Assembly (NCBI GenBank): GCA_037447655.1
Contig: JBBHKE010003490.1
Location: 162,898-226,897 of the forward strand
Reading direction: 5' to 3'
Length of the DNA stretch: 64,000 nucleotides
From: Zygnema cylindricum
Taxonomy: Eukaryota; Streptophyta; Zygnematophyceae; Zygnematales; Zygnemataceae
Under the pieces are notes generated by a model. That model saw only the letters and a list, made by a program, of their open reading frames with translations. It did no database searches and was not told where the DNA came from. Position 1 is the stretch's first letter. Each line of letters opens with the position of its first letter. Shown piece after piece: positions 23,270 through 35,962 of this stretch. The position numbers and the translations under genes are program-made.

Positions 23270-23831
23270 CAGAGGTCGCAAAAGTCCAAATTTTACATAA
23301 CCCAAACTGACTGTTTTTTTTTTCAAAATTTGTGTTACCGACGCCCGACCGGGTTATGTCACGCTCCAAAATTGTAAACTGTTAACCGACCGGCGTTTAC
23401 GAAAATAAAAGTTAACCAACACTCGATTTCTGGCGACTAACCGTGCCCGCCTGTAACCGAAAAAGTACAAAATTAATTAATGTACGACGTATGAATAAGC
23501 CAATAATTACGATTTATTTGTTCCCTAAGATGTGCGAAATGAATAGTGTTACTACCGTGTCAGATTTGCGACGCTTATCATAATGTCACCTACTTCCACG
23601 ATACCAAAGAATACAAAGTACAATAATGTTGGATTGTATAGACTGTACAAAATTTTCTTTTTTTTTTGGTTTTTTGGTTAACCGACCGTAACCGACCATT
23701 TTTTTTTCTGGTGAATCAACCGACCGCAACCGCCCGGCCCCCAAAATTTGGCAACCGAATCCGTTCCGGATCCGGCGCGGGCGGTCGGTTAACGATCGGT
23801 CACGGTTTCGGTTGACCTTTTGCGACCTCTG
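23270..23831. mobile_element. hAT-like MITE, CAGAGGTCGCAAA family, inverted copy
   Basis: 562 bp bounded by CAGAGGTCGCAAAAGTC and CTTTTGCGACCTCTG, flanked by a perfect 8-bp duplication AGCTGTAC (23262-23269 and 23832-23839). It is in the opposite orientation to the U6 copy and lacks most of the internal tandem units. The intact duplication indicates a fairly recent insertion. Confidence 0.9.
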
Positions 23832-23982
23832 AGCTGTACCGTACCACGCCGGCTATGTATCGGCATATCGTATCGTAGAAGATTTCTTTAAGATCCATGG
23901 AATTGCTTTTCGGTGGCCCGTTTCCTAAAGACTGGACTGCGCTCGTTGCAACGTTCAACGCAGATATTTACGTTATATCCAC

Positions 23983-24014
23983 GTGACGTTATTTCACGTG
24001 GTGTGACGTCAGGG
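23983..24014. promoter_or_regulatory. Cluster of ACGT-core motifs
   Basis: CCACGTGACG, TTCACGTGG and TGACGTCA lie within 32 nt. Such G-box and C-box-like cores bind plant bZIP factors. No gene is recognised nearby, so the role is unknown. Confidence 0.35.
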
Positions 24015-24750
24015 GCTCGAAAGCTCCATTTGCGAACTCTTTATTGTCTTTAGTCTGTACCCGCACCGGAAGTCCGTACAGTTAGTCGATCCACTTCCAC
24101 GTAGCATTTTAATATTTTATGGACTTTCAAATCCGAATCTTTTAGAGATTCAAACTTTGAAACGCTAATCACGTGTCGCGATTGCAAGTTATGATATTTT
24201 GTCCTGTTTTGTCTTTTCCCGACCTGAATTCCTGGCGCATTAACTATGGCGCATGCCAAATCTTTTCCGAAGCACTCAGACGTACGGAGAGCATCGGCTG
24301 AAGAAAGAAACTCTGCACCGTACGATCATTTTCGCATTTTGATCGCCCGAAAAAACATGCGTATTTCGCAACAAGCCACTATTCTGACAGAAGTTTTGAT
24401 CTACGGCTATGTACGGTACCATGGACTGTACAGTAATGTACTGTATTTTGTTTTTTAGGTCTGTGGAAAAGGCTCGCTCTACACGACAAGCTTTCTGGCA
24501 ACGGACCACGTGATAAATCTGATGCATCCAAAATTCCAAAGGTTCATTTCAATCGGCTGTTAAAAACGTTATCCAAGAATCTTTCTTGAAAAGGTACGAA
24601 AAATATATAGTGTGGAATAGCTGCTAAAGTGGTCTACCAGTTTTACAGTATTACCATTTATAGTGAGTTTCGTAACAGCATTTCGTGGATTAAAACTTTA
24701 TAAGTTTTAAAACTGCCACGTAGGCACGTGAGCTACAGTACAATACAGTA

Positions 24751-24969
24751 CACACCGTGAATCGTAATTAGTGTTAATGTTTTTTTCGTCTCTTAAAACA
24801 TATTTTATCCGTACACGCATGTCGGATTGTGGATCTGACGGTTGCGATTGAAAGGTAAGATTCCCAGCTTACGATTGGCGGTCTTAAATTGAAAATCGGG
24901 CAAGTGTGTACGGAGAAAAGATGTTTTAAGTGGCGAAAAAAATATTAACCCTAATAGCGATTCACGGTT
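24751..24969. mobile_element. TA-target MITE
   Basis: CACCGTGAATCGTAATTAGT at the left, CTAATAGCGATTCACGG at the right, TA on both sides. The interior closely matches the 10267 copy (TTCGTCTCTTAAAACA). Confidence 0.75.
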
Positions 24970-24971
24970 TA

Positions 24972-27900
24972 CTGGCAACGCACTGTAGCTTTTCATAGGG
25001 CAACCTGAATTTCCTGCATATAGTGTGACTTTCAGTCGTATAAAATAATATTCAAGAGATTAGAATACTTACAAAAAAAAGCGTACTGTACGGCATTACA
25101 AAATGCATCATGCACTCAAAATGCAGAAACGACAAAAGGGGTCATCTCCTTCTATCCGTAATTTGATCCGCTATCCGAGCCGCGCATCTTCAAAAATCAA
25201 ACTGGACCGGTCATAGTTCGGATGACGACATCATTTTTTTTCGTACGGTCTATAGTAGCCGACATTGTTGCTTGTAGTCTTAGGACAGGAGGTCGGTTAG
25301 CCCAATTTTCCAGGAAAAGACACTGTGTATAGATGGCACGTGACATGTCATTAATTTATTGGAAACAACTTTTTTGGCGCTGGGATCTTTACGCTTCGTG
25401 GCAGTCCATTGTGCATAGAGAGGCTCTTTCAGTTTTATTATAAGAATCGATACTTTCAAAATAAGGGCTGTCGCGACGCGCGTCCAGCCCGGAAAAGTTA
25501 AGCGTCTTTTTTGTTGCTATTTCATAAATAGCTATCAGATACGACAGCGTAACACGGTGAAAAATGCTCCAATGCATAGTTCAAAAGTAGGCGTTTTTAT
25601 GATAGGCCTTTGGTAGGCGTACAAAACTTGGTACAAAACTCGCGCAGAGTAGGCATATGGTATGTGTGTGCGTTTGTGCACACTTTTGTACGAACTTACG
25701 AATCTGACGTATGATCATAGTAAGCTCACGCCGCTGGACGAAATTTTCAGCGAACTGACACAGCGTATGATGAGTTGTGTTATGGGCTTTTCATGTGATC
25801 TTCTTAGATCACTACTTTGATCTGAGACCGTCCGATCGTCCAAATCTGACGGTTTAAATAAAAAAGAAACAAAAACTCACAGATTTTTTTTTTGTCCGAA
25901 TGTTTTTCAAAATTAAGACATGACGTTTAATTCTCTATCGATCGATGTGCAACTCAACCCTGTTACTATTTTTTTCATTTTGCGACCAATACAATATGGG
26001 TCTTAAGGCCATATTGTATATTTTGCATACAATAGGCATATTGTATGGGCCTACTTTCACCTAGTTTTGAACTATGCTCCAATGTAATTTCCTCCTCTCC
26101 GTACGGGTATGAGGCAGAGACGACAAATGAGTCTTTCACTCCTCGATTGCTGTACTATTTACCTGCTTTGCAGTTTCTTCGGAAAAATCCAAAAACTCAA
26201 ACTGGAAGTTATGCAACGTGTTTGTAACATTGATTTTTGATCTTTTTCTCCCGCTTTTCCCTCGGCGTCAGAAACGAGTCAGGACAAAAACGTACGCCAC
26301 ACTCCGCCAAGCGACACGATCTTTCCACTTTCCGGCTCCAAGTTAACGGTCAACCGGCAACTTTGGTAACAATCTGATTGCATTTCAAATGTTATATTTT
26401 CAAACCATTTTTTCGCCGTTTCGAGGAACAATACTTGTCAGGAGAAATTAGGCGCACCTACCAACGATTTCCTTAGCCACACCGGAGTGTACTTCCTGTA
26501 CGGTAACAGTTTTCCAAGCTAGATTCTAAATATAGAAGGACACCGATGTTACGACGCGGAGTGAAAATATTTTTTCGTCAAACTTTCTGGCCGGCTGAAA
26601 ACTTTTTGACAAGGTCGACGACCTTACAGAATGACACGTGCAAATTCTATTTTTTTCTCTGACAAAAATCCACGGTACGGAACGCACATAATGTATTTCA
26701 CACGTGTGTTTTACTATTTTCAGACGTGGAAATTTCCGGCCAAACCGCCTAAAGAATCTCGGAAAGGGCGTCCAATCAGTCGTCGCATCGTACAAGTTTT
26801 GAACAGAAGGTTTAGGATTTTCCATTGCGTAGATCGAACGGTGAAGATCGATCTGCTGGCTGTGCGAGGAAAACCGTACGACCTTTCCTATCTGACTATT
26901 CGTGTATTTCCACTCTGTTTCCAGTCGCAGAGATCGTTAACCAGTGTCCAGGCCGGCCGACAGAGGACTTACTTGACTGTCAGTGTTGACTGTCGCCACG
27001 TCGGCAAAAACGTCGGCAAACGTTTTTTTTTGTCGCTTTGACAAGTCAGAATATCGGCGTCCGACTATTTCTCACTGTCTCATCCAGTGCGCCTAAGGAA
27101 ATTGTCAGTGCGCCTAATCTGCGCCTATTTTACCACTGCTATTAGAGTCGATTCTATGATTACCAGATGGAAACACTAAAATAGGATCACCGCTCACAAA
27201 TAATATACGAATCACACAATAATTTAATAATTTATGCATCGTATTGCAATTACCCCCATTGATAGCCATCAAGAAGAATTAAGATCTTTAAGAAAGGAAC
27301 CCTTCAGTGGAGATTTTCATTTATTAGTGTGGATCACACGAGCGTTTTTCTACAATAATTCCTCGTTATTGTTAACTGTCGGCCGTCCCTTTCCGGCGCC
27401 GGCCACCTGTCGTCAATGCCGAAACAGGTAAATTACCTGCCAGTCTGCCACGTCGCGACCGATATTCTTTTTTTTCCCGATTTCTGGATATTCCAGCAAT
27501 TGCGGCGGTGGCCATTTGTTATACATCTGAACCGTTCACATTTGACCAATCCGTTTTGGACGGTCGAGATGAGGTCTGGCTCCCATTTTACGGGCAGCTT
27601 CAGGAAAATCTGTTCCTTCCTCTGCACTCTCTCTGTAGCCATTGTAGGTCAGGTTGCTGCAGCAATATTTGCTGCTCAACTTATTATGTTACGCTTCTGC
27701 AATATTTGAATCCATGGCTGCTGCTTACTGTTTCTGACTTTCTCTAATTTTGCAGAAAAAACTTCGTCCTAGCAATTGGAATATATTCTGCTGCCCGGAA
27801 AATACGGATTTTAATAATAATAATAATACTAGCTTGTAGTCTTACAGCTGGTGTATAAGTTGTTGACTTCTGCATACTTTTTTCCGGGATCAAACTGCTC

Positions 27901-28550
27901 ATTAGTTTATCAGTTGTTACGTAAAAAAAATTGAAAAAGTTTCGTAAAAAGTTAGTTTGTTGCAGCTAAGTCATGCTATTTGCTGTTAAGGTTAGAAAAG
28001 TGCACCCAAAGTCTACGTCCTGTTCATGAGTTCTTATTTTACCTTATCGTAACATACAGAATCGGTATTTTACGTTTTTTTTTATGCGGAATTCGTTTAA
28101 AATTCTGCGGACCAAAAAAATTATGTCTTTGAGAATGGATTTTAGGGTTGGTAGATATGGCTGTTAGTAGAATTCCTGATACAGACGAAAATCGGAGGTG
28201 CCTTCGGGCTCTCCTCTTGAACAAAAATACAATTTTTACATTTTACAGTCTACCTTGTTTACTTTGTCACTGCTGGACTGTTTTTGGAAGGTTTTTGGTA
28301 TTGGCTTTTCAGGCGGCTTTTTTAACCTTTGTGGAAAGTAGGTGTGAGGTTTTGATTCATGTTTTTCAAGTTTGCAATTTTATTCACCAGAGAGGCGTGA
28401 ACTTGGTGGATGAAAGGATTTCACACCAAATAACTAGAGGTAAAATTTGCTCAACGGACTTTTTCTTTTTGTTGTTATTTCCCCCTAAAGTTTTAATTAA
28501 ATGGTTTTTGCTGACTTTTAGTAAGCTTTTTAGTCGCTTACGTTGTTCAA
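24972..28550. other. Gene-poor stretch upstream of the TRF-like gene
   Basis: No exon or RNA gene that I can support. It has scattered GTACGG words and a mirror-like pair near 25995-26045 (CAATATGGG..CATATTGTAT). Part of 27.4-28.5 kb may hold 5' UTR exons of the gene starting at 29832. Confidence 0.4.
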
Positions 28551-28559
28551 GAGAAGCAG

Positions 28560-28735
28560 TTTGCGAGTGGGAGTGGGTGTGGGAGTGGGAGTGGGTGTGG
28601 GTGTGGGGGTGGGAGAGGTGGAGAGAGAGGGAGTGGGAGTGGGAGAGGTGGAGAGAGAGGGAGTGGGAGAGGTGGAGATAGAGGAAGAGGGAGAGTGGGC
28701 GAGGGGAAGAGGGGAAAGAGGGAGGGAGAGGGAGA
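28560..28735. repeat. GTGGGAGTGGGTGTGGGAG minisatellite
   Basis: G-rich repeat on the plus strand, about 1.1 kb upstream of the TRF-like start codon. Repeated GGG runs with short spacers could form G-quadruplexes. Open frames here are repeat artefacts. Confidence 0.75.
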
Positions 28736-29831
28736 AAAGTGTTTTAAGTTAAGTACGACATAAAGGAAGTAGTTTGCCTTATGTGTAGAAATGAGAGTAA
28801 TGGTACTGTGATTGTGTTCCTGAAAGTTATGTGATGTTCAATCAAGGTTGTCTTTTTTCGAATTGCTTTTTTTGGCTTGTTTGAAAAGAGCACTTCTGGA
28901 TTTCTCTGTCATCTCACTAAGTAATGTGCTATCTGTTGACGAAAATGACTGGATTTATGAAGCATGCATTGTAACTCGGGCTTTTGTCAGCCTCTGTTTG
29001 TGTTTCGGAACACGATCATGGCTGACTCTAATGTTTCGCTAGAGTCTTTCACATCGTTTCTCTTGTTCTTCTTTTGCTCATTTTGTAACTTTAGTTCTTT
29101 TTTTGTTCAGTATGCTTGTTTTTCGCTTTAATTCTCTAGGTTTCCGGAGTTTTTTGCAAATGATACTGCTTGTGTTTTAGGTTAAGAATCTACATCTGTT
29201 ATGAGCCGAAATATCTTATGCTTAAGGGGCCTGTGGATATCATTAGTACTTAATGTCGTCGTTTTTGACGGAATGGTAGAGATAAATGCAAAAAAGTCCT
29301 TGAACGCACTTTTATCACTACCTACTTTATCAGCATTTTGAACCATTTTCATCTGCCTGCATGAGTGGTCCGCATGGTGGTCTTTAGTATGTTATGGTAA
29401 GTTTGTTGCTCTTGTTGTAAGCTGAATTTTACAAGAGGTAGAATTGTTGTTATGTCTTGCTGTTACACTCTTTAATCACTTCTTAGTCACTGTTTAGTCA
29501 ATGTCAATTTGCTGTTTAATCAACGTTTAATCACGACTTCATCACTTTTGGTCGATGTTTAATCACCGGATGTTTCTCTTTGGTTTGCATCATGTTACAT
29601 GACCTCTTATAAGTACAGACCCACAATTGTCATCACATCTTATTAAAACTTACAGCTTTATGAATCTCTGCTTTTCTTTACTACACTCAGTAAACCCATA
29701 CATTGTTTCCGCTGTCTTTTGTTGGTGCAGGCAGTTATTCCGATTACAATTGTAAGCGATTTGTAATTTTGTGAAGGATTATTCTTGTTAGATATCCTAG
29801 AATCACTTGACGTGTCAATCAGCTTCACAAA

Positions 29832-32800
29832 ATGACGACTGCCATCATGCCATCCTCTCCGGCGATGTTTTGTTCCCATCCAGAACTGTCTCCATACACA
29901 TTTGTATCTCATGACCAAGTTTCGGAGAGTTTTTCGATGTCCATTGATCCGTCTAGTATGCCACCGATACACGACCCCCTCTTTGGGCCAAGTCCTCTAG
30001 GCTTGACATTAAGAAAAACACCTTCTCTTTTGGAGCTTATCTCCTCGAAGCTTTCTCAGGATACAAGTCCTGGACGAACACTTTCGACTATGGAAGAAGA
30101 ACAAGAACAAGAACAGGAAGGGGAAGCCAGTGATGCCGCAATGGTAGAAAATACAAAAGATACATTCTCAGATAGTGAAATGCAGCAGGATAACCCATCT
30201 ATTATTGAAGGAGGTGTACCTACAACCCAAACGTCAACAGGAAGCTATGCCTCTCGAAAAGGAAAGAAAATGTTGGGATATGGTTACCATGGACAGAGTC
30301 ATGACAAAAAAAAGGCTTCCAATTTTCCGTGTAGCAGTGTGGAGATCGGCTCCTGGGAGGTGAGTTTGGATGTCTCCTGTCGCCTATGTAGGAATGAATG
30401 ACTTTGAGAACTGATTGTTAGGGTTGTTGCCTGAGACTATTAGAGCATTGCAATGTTTTTTTTAAACCTTTTCCAATCAAACATCTGGAGATAAAAGGCT
30501 TAACTTCTGTTGTGTTTGTACCTGCAGAAAATTGCTAGATTTGAAGGTGAATTGGTGATGAAGTGTTATTATGCAAAAAGGAAACTGGTTTGGGAAGTCT
30601 TGGAGAAAGGTTTGAAGAGCAAAGTTGAAATTCAGTGGGGTGATATCTCTGCGATAAGGGCTTCTTGCCCTCATGACGCTCCGGGAATTTTAGAACTTGA
30701 GGTACGTATCCCGACACTACTATAGTACGCATTTAGAAGATAGGCAAGAAGTGCATTTTTACACGCACACATCATTCCTAAAATGGATACAGTGTGCTAT
30801 TTTCGTTAGCATTTCTGAGGATTATTGCTGTGTTAACATGGCTCGTTTGAATGTTTATGATTTCAAAATTTGTAGTTGTTTTCTCAGCGTTAGGCTCCTC
30901 AGATTTGAGATTTTTGTCTCTAAATTGTTTTTCAACTAAGGGAATCGGTAGTGCTCTACTTCTTGTTTATGGATGCAGTTGGTGAGGCCACCACTGTTTT
31001 TTGAGGAAACAAATCCCCAACCTCGGAAGCACACTCTCTGGCAAGCTGGTTCAGATTTCACTGATGGACAGGCGACAGCTTGCAGGTCAGTCACTTGTGT
31101 GTAGCCAAATAAAAACATCATGCCACGGTTCTGTGGTGCCATTTATTGCGACTGAGAAGCCTTTTCTTGTAATTTTATAACCTGCTGCATGAACCGTCTG
31201 TGGAGAATTATCTTTGACATCCTTTTGGAATTGTACGACAGGCTTCATAAACTCACTTTCCCGGATGGTGCTCTCAACAAACCTCTTCAGAATTTAATTG
31301 ATAGTGATCCCCGATTACGCGCCCTAGTAGAAGATTCGTTAATTAAGGCTCATGGCGCCAAAGGACACCGCACTAAATCTCCACCCCCTGGACCTAGGCC
31401 TTACTATCCTGCACATTGGTCTCCTCCTCATTATCCGTATTCTCATAATGGTGCTGGAGGGGAGTACCTTCAGAAACATCATTCCTCCCACAACACCCAT
31501 TATGCCACAGGCTTGCAATATAACTCGTATGATGAGGTGATGATTAGCCCATACCACAAATGATTAATACCGATTGAATTGGGTTCTGTTCCTTTGTTGT
31601 GATTACTCTGGATTCTATTTGTCAGTGTACTAGTTTTCTTGTTGAATTTGATTTCAATTGTATTCATTCAGGGAAAGGTAATTCAGTTTGTAGAAGCCTA
31701 GTGACACGTATGTTACGTGAAGTTTTAGGTTTTTTTTTTTAAGCATGTAACTGCAAGGTGAATTTTGGCAAACTATTATTCTGATACTGTAAATGTTGAG
31801 AAATTTTTGTGACAGGTTGGCTATGGTTATAATGGTCAAGTGGTTCAAAGCAACAGCCTTGGTCCCAGTGGGAGTTCGTCCATGACAGAAGAAGGATGTT
31901 GCTATTCTTATCAACATCTCACAAAGATGGAACACGCAGTGGAGGAAATGCAGCCTTACTGTAATCACTCGCACTCGATTTGTATGTGCCGCAAATCCCG
32001 TTGTTTTCTTGGAGTACTTCTTTTTACTACTCAATTAGATGCACCGATGGTTTTTGGCCAGGAAGAATTGGTACTTGCTCTCGTTTTTGTCCATTATAAT
32101 GGGGTTTAAGGAGAATCTGATGTAATGAGTCTATGTTTTTCTTTATATGCCTGCCCCTCATATTTTTTGTTATATACTTTCATTAATATTTCTTTCTGGT
32201 TTATTTTGTGTCTTTGTCCAGATTCAGATCATCATCGTAGGTGCCAGAGCTGTATAGGATCTGCATGTAGCGATGAAGAAATTGAACAATCGCGAGATTA
32301 TCGAAATGATACATTTTTTGACCCTATGGACCTCTTTTCTGGAGTACCTGTCCCTACTCAAGACTATGGTAGGCATCATCATGAGGTTCCCATGTACCTT
32401 CCAGGTCCAAGTGGAGCTCTCCCAAATGCCTCTTCCCATCCAATGCCATTAATGCCCAACCCTGTACATCTTGCCCCAGAATACTTACAGGCACCTAGTT
32501 ATTATTGGGAGTATCCTCCATCTCACAGATCTGGTCACGATCCAGTCCTGGACTATGAGAACATAGATGAACCGGTTGAAGATCGAGAACCTTTTGCTCC
32601 ACATTATGGTCACAATAATAGTGTATGCAGCACCACTTTATCAGGTACACTGATGTCCACCGATTCTACCATGTATTCTCAATCGAGCGATGATATTAGA
32701 CAAGCGAATATCCCTCCTGAGTCCCTGTACCCTGTGCCTCGGAATGCAATTTCTTCCTCTAGCCATGGGTCCATCAAGCAACATGGTCGAAATAGGGCAA

Positions 32801-33288
32801 CCAGTAGCGGTGGTACAGTGCAAAAATCTCCTCCTCCCACTCCGCCCTTGTTCAACAACGTTCCTCAACATCCTAGTACAGTTCCAAACGGAGTTTCAAA
32901 TGGAGTTCCTCGAGCCAGGGGCCGTCCACGTATTCCTTCTCCTCCTCTCCCTTTGCTCCCAAATTATCGCCTGTCTCCAAATGGTGGAGGGATGTCGGAT
33001 CCGATGTCTTCTTCTGCCCACTGTCAGTCTGAACAGTTGGATGGTGATGGTGTGCCTCGGGCAGCACCTGAAATTTTTTCAGCTGCCCGAGTTCGTGTTG
33101 ACGTCCAATGGGAACACAGCCAGCGTGCTCGCGGAATTGCACCAGGAAAGAGAGGGTGGGCGAATGAGCATTTGCCACCTGTCGGAGTTCCGGGCCGTTC
33201 TTTTACAGCTTTGCCTTCGACCGGACACCTGTCAGGCGATATTGTGGCCGATACTAGAGGGAGTCAATGTCATTCTTGGAGCTCTTGA
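29832..33288 (+). CDS. Plant 'TRF-like' family protein, function unknown
   Basis: Six exons: 29832-30359, 30528-30701, 30979-31085, 31242-31536, 31816-31981, 32222-33288, in frame for 778 residues. The N-terminal region has a conserved plant block GLTLRKTPSLLELISSKLSQ. Exons 1-4 encode the family core: IGSWE, then KIARFEGELVMKCYYAKRKL, VWEVLEKGLKSKVEIQWGDI, FFEETNPQPRKHTLWQAGSD and LHKLTFPDG. Its layout recalls a PH-like fold. Exons 4-6 encode a Pro/His/Ser-rich tail with CQSCIGSAC. Homologues are annotated 'TRF-like' in plants; I know of no established function and see no Myb domain. The last 75 codons read better one frame over, so the C-terminus may end at 33304 through a frameshift or an unseen intron. 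Confidence 0.8.
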
Positions 33289-33304
33289 CAATGAAGTCTT
33301 TTGA

Positions 33305-35962
33305 GAACATATCTTATCACCGAGGTTTTCTTCTTAGAGGGTTGTATTCCAGTTTTGACATGCGAATGGTTCAACTATTAATTGTTACTTTTGTTACTCC
33401 TGTTGATTTGACCATTTATAGATCCGGGAGAGACATATTTATTAACATTTCGTTCTACAAAACCTCGTTGATGGTCTCTGGATTCTCTTCTTAACGGTGC
33501 ATGTGAAACAAATTTGTGAATTTCGTAGGTTAGTTTTTTAATGTTGGAGAGGGTTGAGAAAGTTTTACTTTAATGGTTAAGATGTGATGGGAGTTAAGGA
33601 TGCCCTAGGACGAGCTTAGGGATCGTTTTTTTATTTTTTACCAGTCGGATTCGTGCAGCTGTCAGTATTGCCACCTTCGATTATTATTTTTGCTCTAAGG
33701 AAGAGCGTAGGAATTGAGAAACCATTGCATTTGTTTAGGTTCCCATTTGACTTTCTTCAGATTCCCGTTTGACTTTTTTTAGATTCCCATTTGACATTTT
33801 TTAGATTCCCATTCGACTTTTTTTAGATTCCCATTTGACTTTTTTAGATCGTCATTTAACTTTGTTCCGATAACACAGTTGTCTCCGTCTTTTCTTATGT
33901 GTTGGTATGAAATGTCATTCTTGTGTTTCCATGAAAATTTAAATGTCTACATGAATTCCGGGGGACTCTGTGCTGATACATGAGCTTAAGATTTGTTATT
34001 TTTATTTTTTTGCATGAACTTGTTTTGCCAGAACTTGTTTTGCCATGTTGTTCTCTCTCTCTCTCCATCTCTTACTCTCTATTTTTTTAATATACATTTT
34101 TGAAACGAGGGTGCAACATTATCGCAGTGAATTGCTTGTGTCAATGTGGGCCCAGTAGGAGATTGTGAAGAACCGAGGATACAATCTTGGGTCTGCCCAG
34201 TATCAGAGATTATCCACGTGTTTTGAGTTGTAGCTGTTATCTGACGGTATTCCTGTTTTGAAAAGTACAGAATTTTCTCACCACATAACGAATCTGGACA
34301 TGTGTCCTGTACCTTTCCCATTTTAGATTGTTATTTTACATCTTTGATGCAGTTATAGCTTGCAGTGTTTTGCAGAATTGTAGGCAACTAAGTATAGGGT
34401 AATGAGTAAATCCAGGGTGGTAAGGTAGGAAAGACTACCACCTGAGATTCTAGCCAAAATAGAGGCCTCTGGGGATAAGTCCTTGAGGGTCCTTAAAGGT
34501 ACCACGCCATGAAACAGTAAAAGAAATTATTTCAATTATCCCAGCATGTGTGTGGGCAAAGCTTGATTAACGGAACAAATGGTCTTTATGTCCCTCTTCC
34601 CAAATTTTTGGTCATGTCAAGAAGCATTTGTTAAATGTATATGTTTCTGTCAACCCATCAATTCTTAGCTACACCGTGAATCGCTGTTAAAGAAATTATT
34701 AGCATGGGGATGATTTTAGTATTGTTAATTCTAATACAAATTCAACGGATGTGGTTGATTTAAACCGTTTCCAGAATTGGCGTTAACACAAAACAAATGA
34801 TGTCATTGTTTGTGGTTGGAGGCCAAAAAAAAACTATTTAGTCAGTATTATTAAGACCAATAACGTTGATAAAGAAGACGACTATAATAGAGTTGATGTC
34901 CATCATGCCAATACCTTTGTAATACATACCAATAATATTAGAAGTACGGTAGTCTGGGAATCAACGCTAACGCAAAATAACTGAGGATTATTTCTAGTGC
35001 TGATAATCATAATTCTGTTACAAATGACGCGGGCAACTGTGACGAGCGAAAAAAAAATATCTTTTCTTTTTCGGTTTAAAAAGCTTTGTTGACATTAATT
35101 TTGTTTTATGACCAAATAGACCAGGGACAAACTATTGTTATCGTCGCTAATAGCGACTAAGGCTGTGTTGACATCAAATGAACCATGTACAACTATCAAT
35201 GAGTGAAGAGTTAATATTGCATAAAACGCCAAAGAAATAAAGAAAAAAGGAAAAAAAGTGCACTAAAATGTTTAGTGCACACCTTATCAACACCGTGTTT
35301 TCTAAAACACAATATGTCAACGAGCAAACGCCTACCATAGTTTATGCACACCTTGCAAACAAACACATTGTGTGACATTTTACTTTACCGTTTGCCTTTT
35401 CCTTTCCCAATTTTGTTTGGTTTACCATCACAAATTTTTATTAAAGTTGATTATTACTGTGTCAAGTAATAAATTCAAATAGTCAAGAAACTTCATGTAA
35501 ACTGCTGTCAACTATGTCAAGAGGTAAATATAAATACACATAATACATAATACAAATACATTTAATATCCATTTCCATGCATTTGGCATAAAATGACATT
35601 TGAAAAGTTTAGAAAATAGTTTTTTTTCACTCTTCTTGAACATCACCCCCAAAATAAAAAATGATACAACCAATTGAGATTTTGTCGATTTTGACATCGA
35701 GGGGAATAGTTATATCACAATTTTATAAAACATTCCGATTCCCAACACTCGACTGGACAGATAAAAGCATTCACTCGAAATTTGGATGATACATTTCAGT
35801 CAGTACTTTCAAAATTTGGTTCAAAATTTGGTTTAAAACTTGGTTCAAAACTTGGTTCAGAATTTGATTCAAGATTTGGTCGAATTAGTCATATAGCTAT
35901 TTTGTATAAACAAAGCAATCTTTCAATTCTTCCATATTAATGGTCTTTCACATTGACAAAGT
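33305..35962. other. Convergent intergenic region
   Basis: Lies between the TRF-like gene (+) and the At2g34460 homologue (-). It has a tandem TTTTAGATTCCCATTTGAC repeat (33740-33850, period about 22), a TA-target MITE remnant starting at 34674 (CACCGTGAATCGCTG), a perfect hairpin GTGCACTAAA-AT-TTTAGTGCAC (35259-35280), and iterated TTCAAAATTTGGT words (35815-35880). No gene seen. Confidence 0.5.

Noticed and set aside
28148-28752. 177-residue frame ending in a Trp/Glu repeat
   Set aside because: The end is the GTGGGAG minisatellite; the first part matches no family I know and has no supporting splice context.
31654-32109. Frames overlapping TRF-like exon 5 on both strands
   Set aside because: Shadows; exon 5 is 31816-31981, ending at a GTATGT donor.
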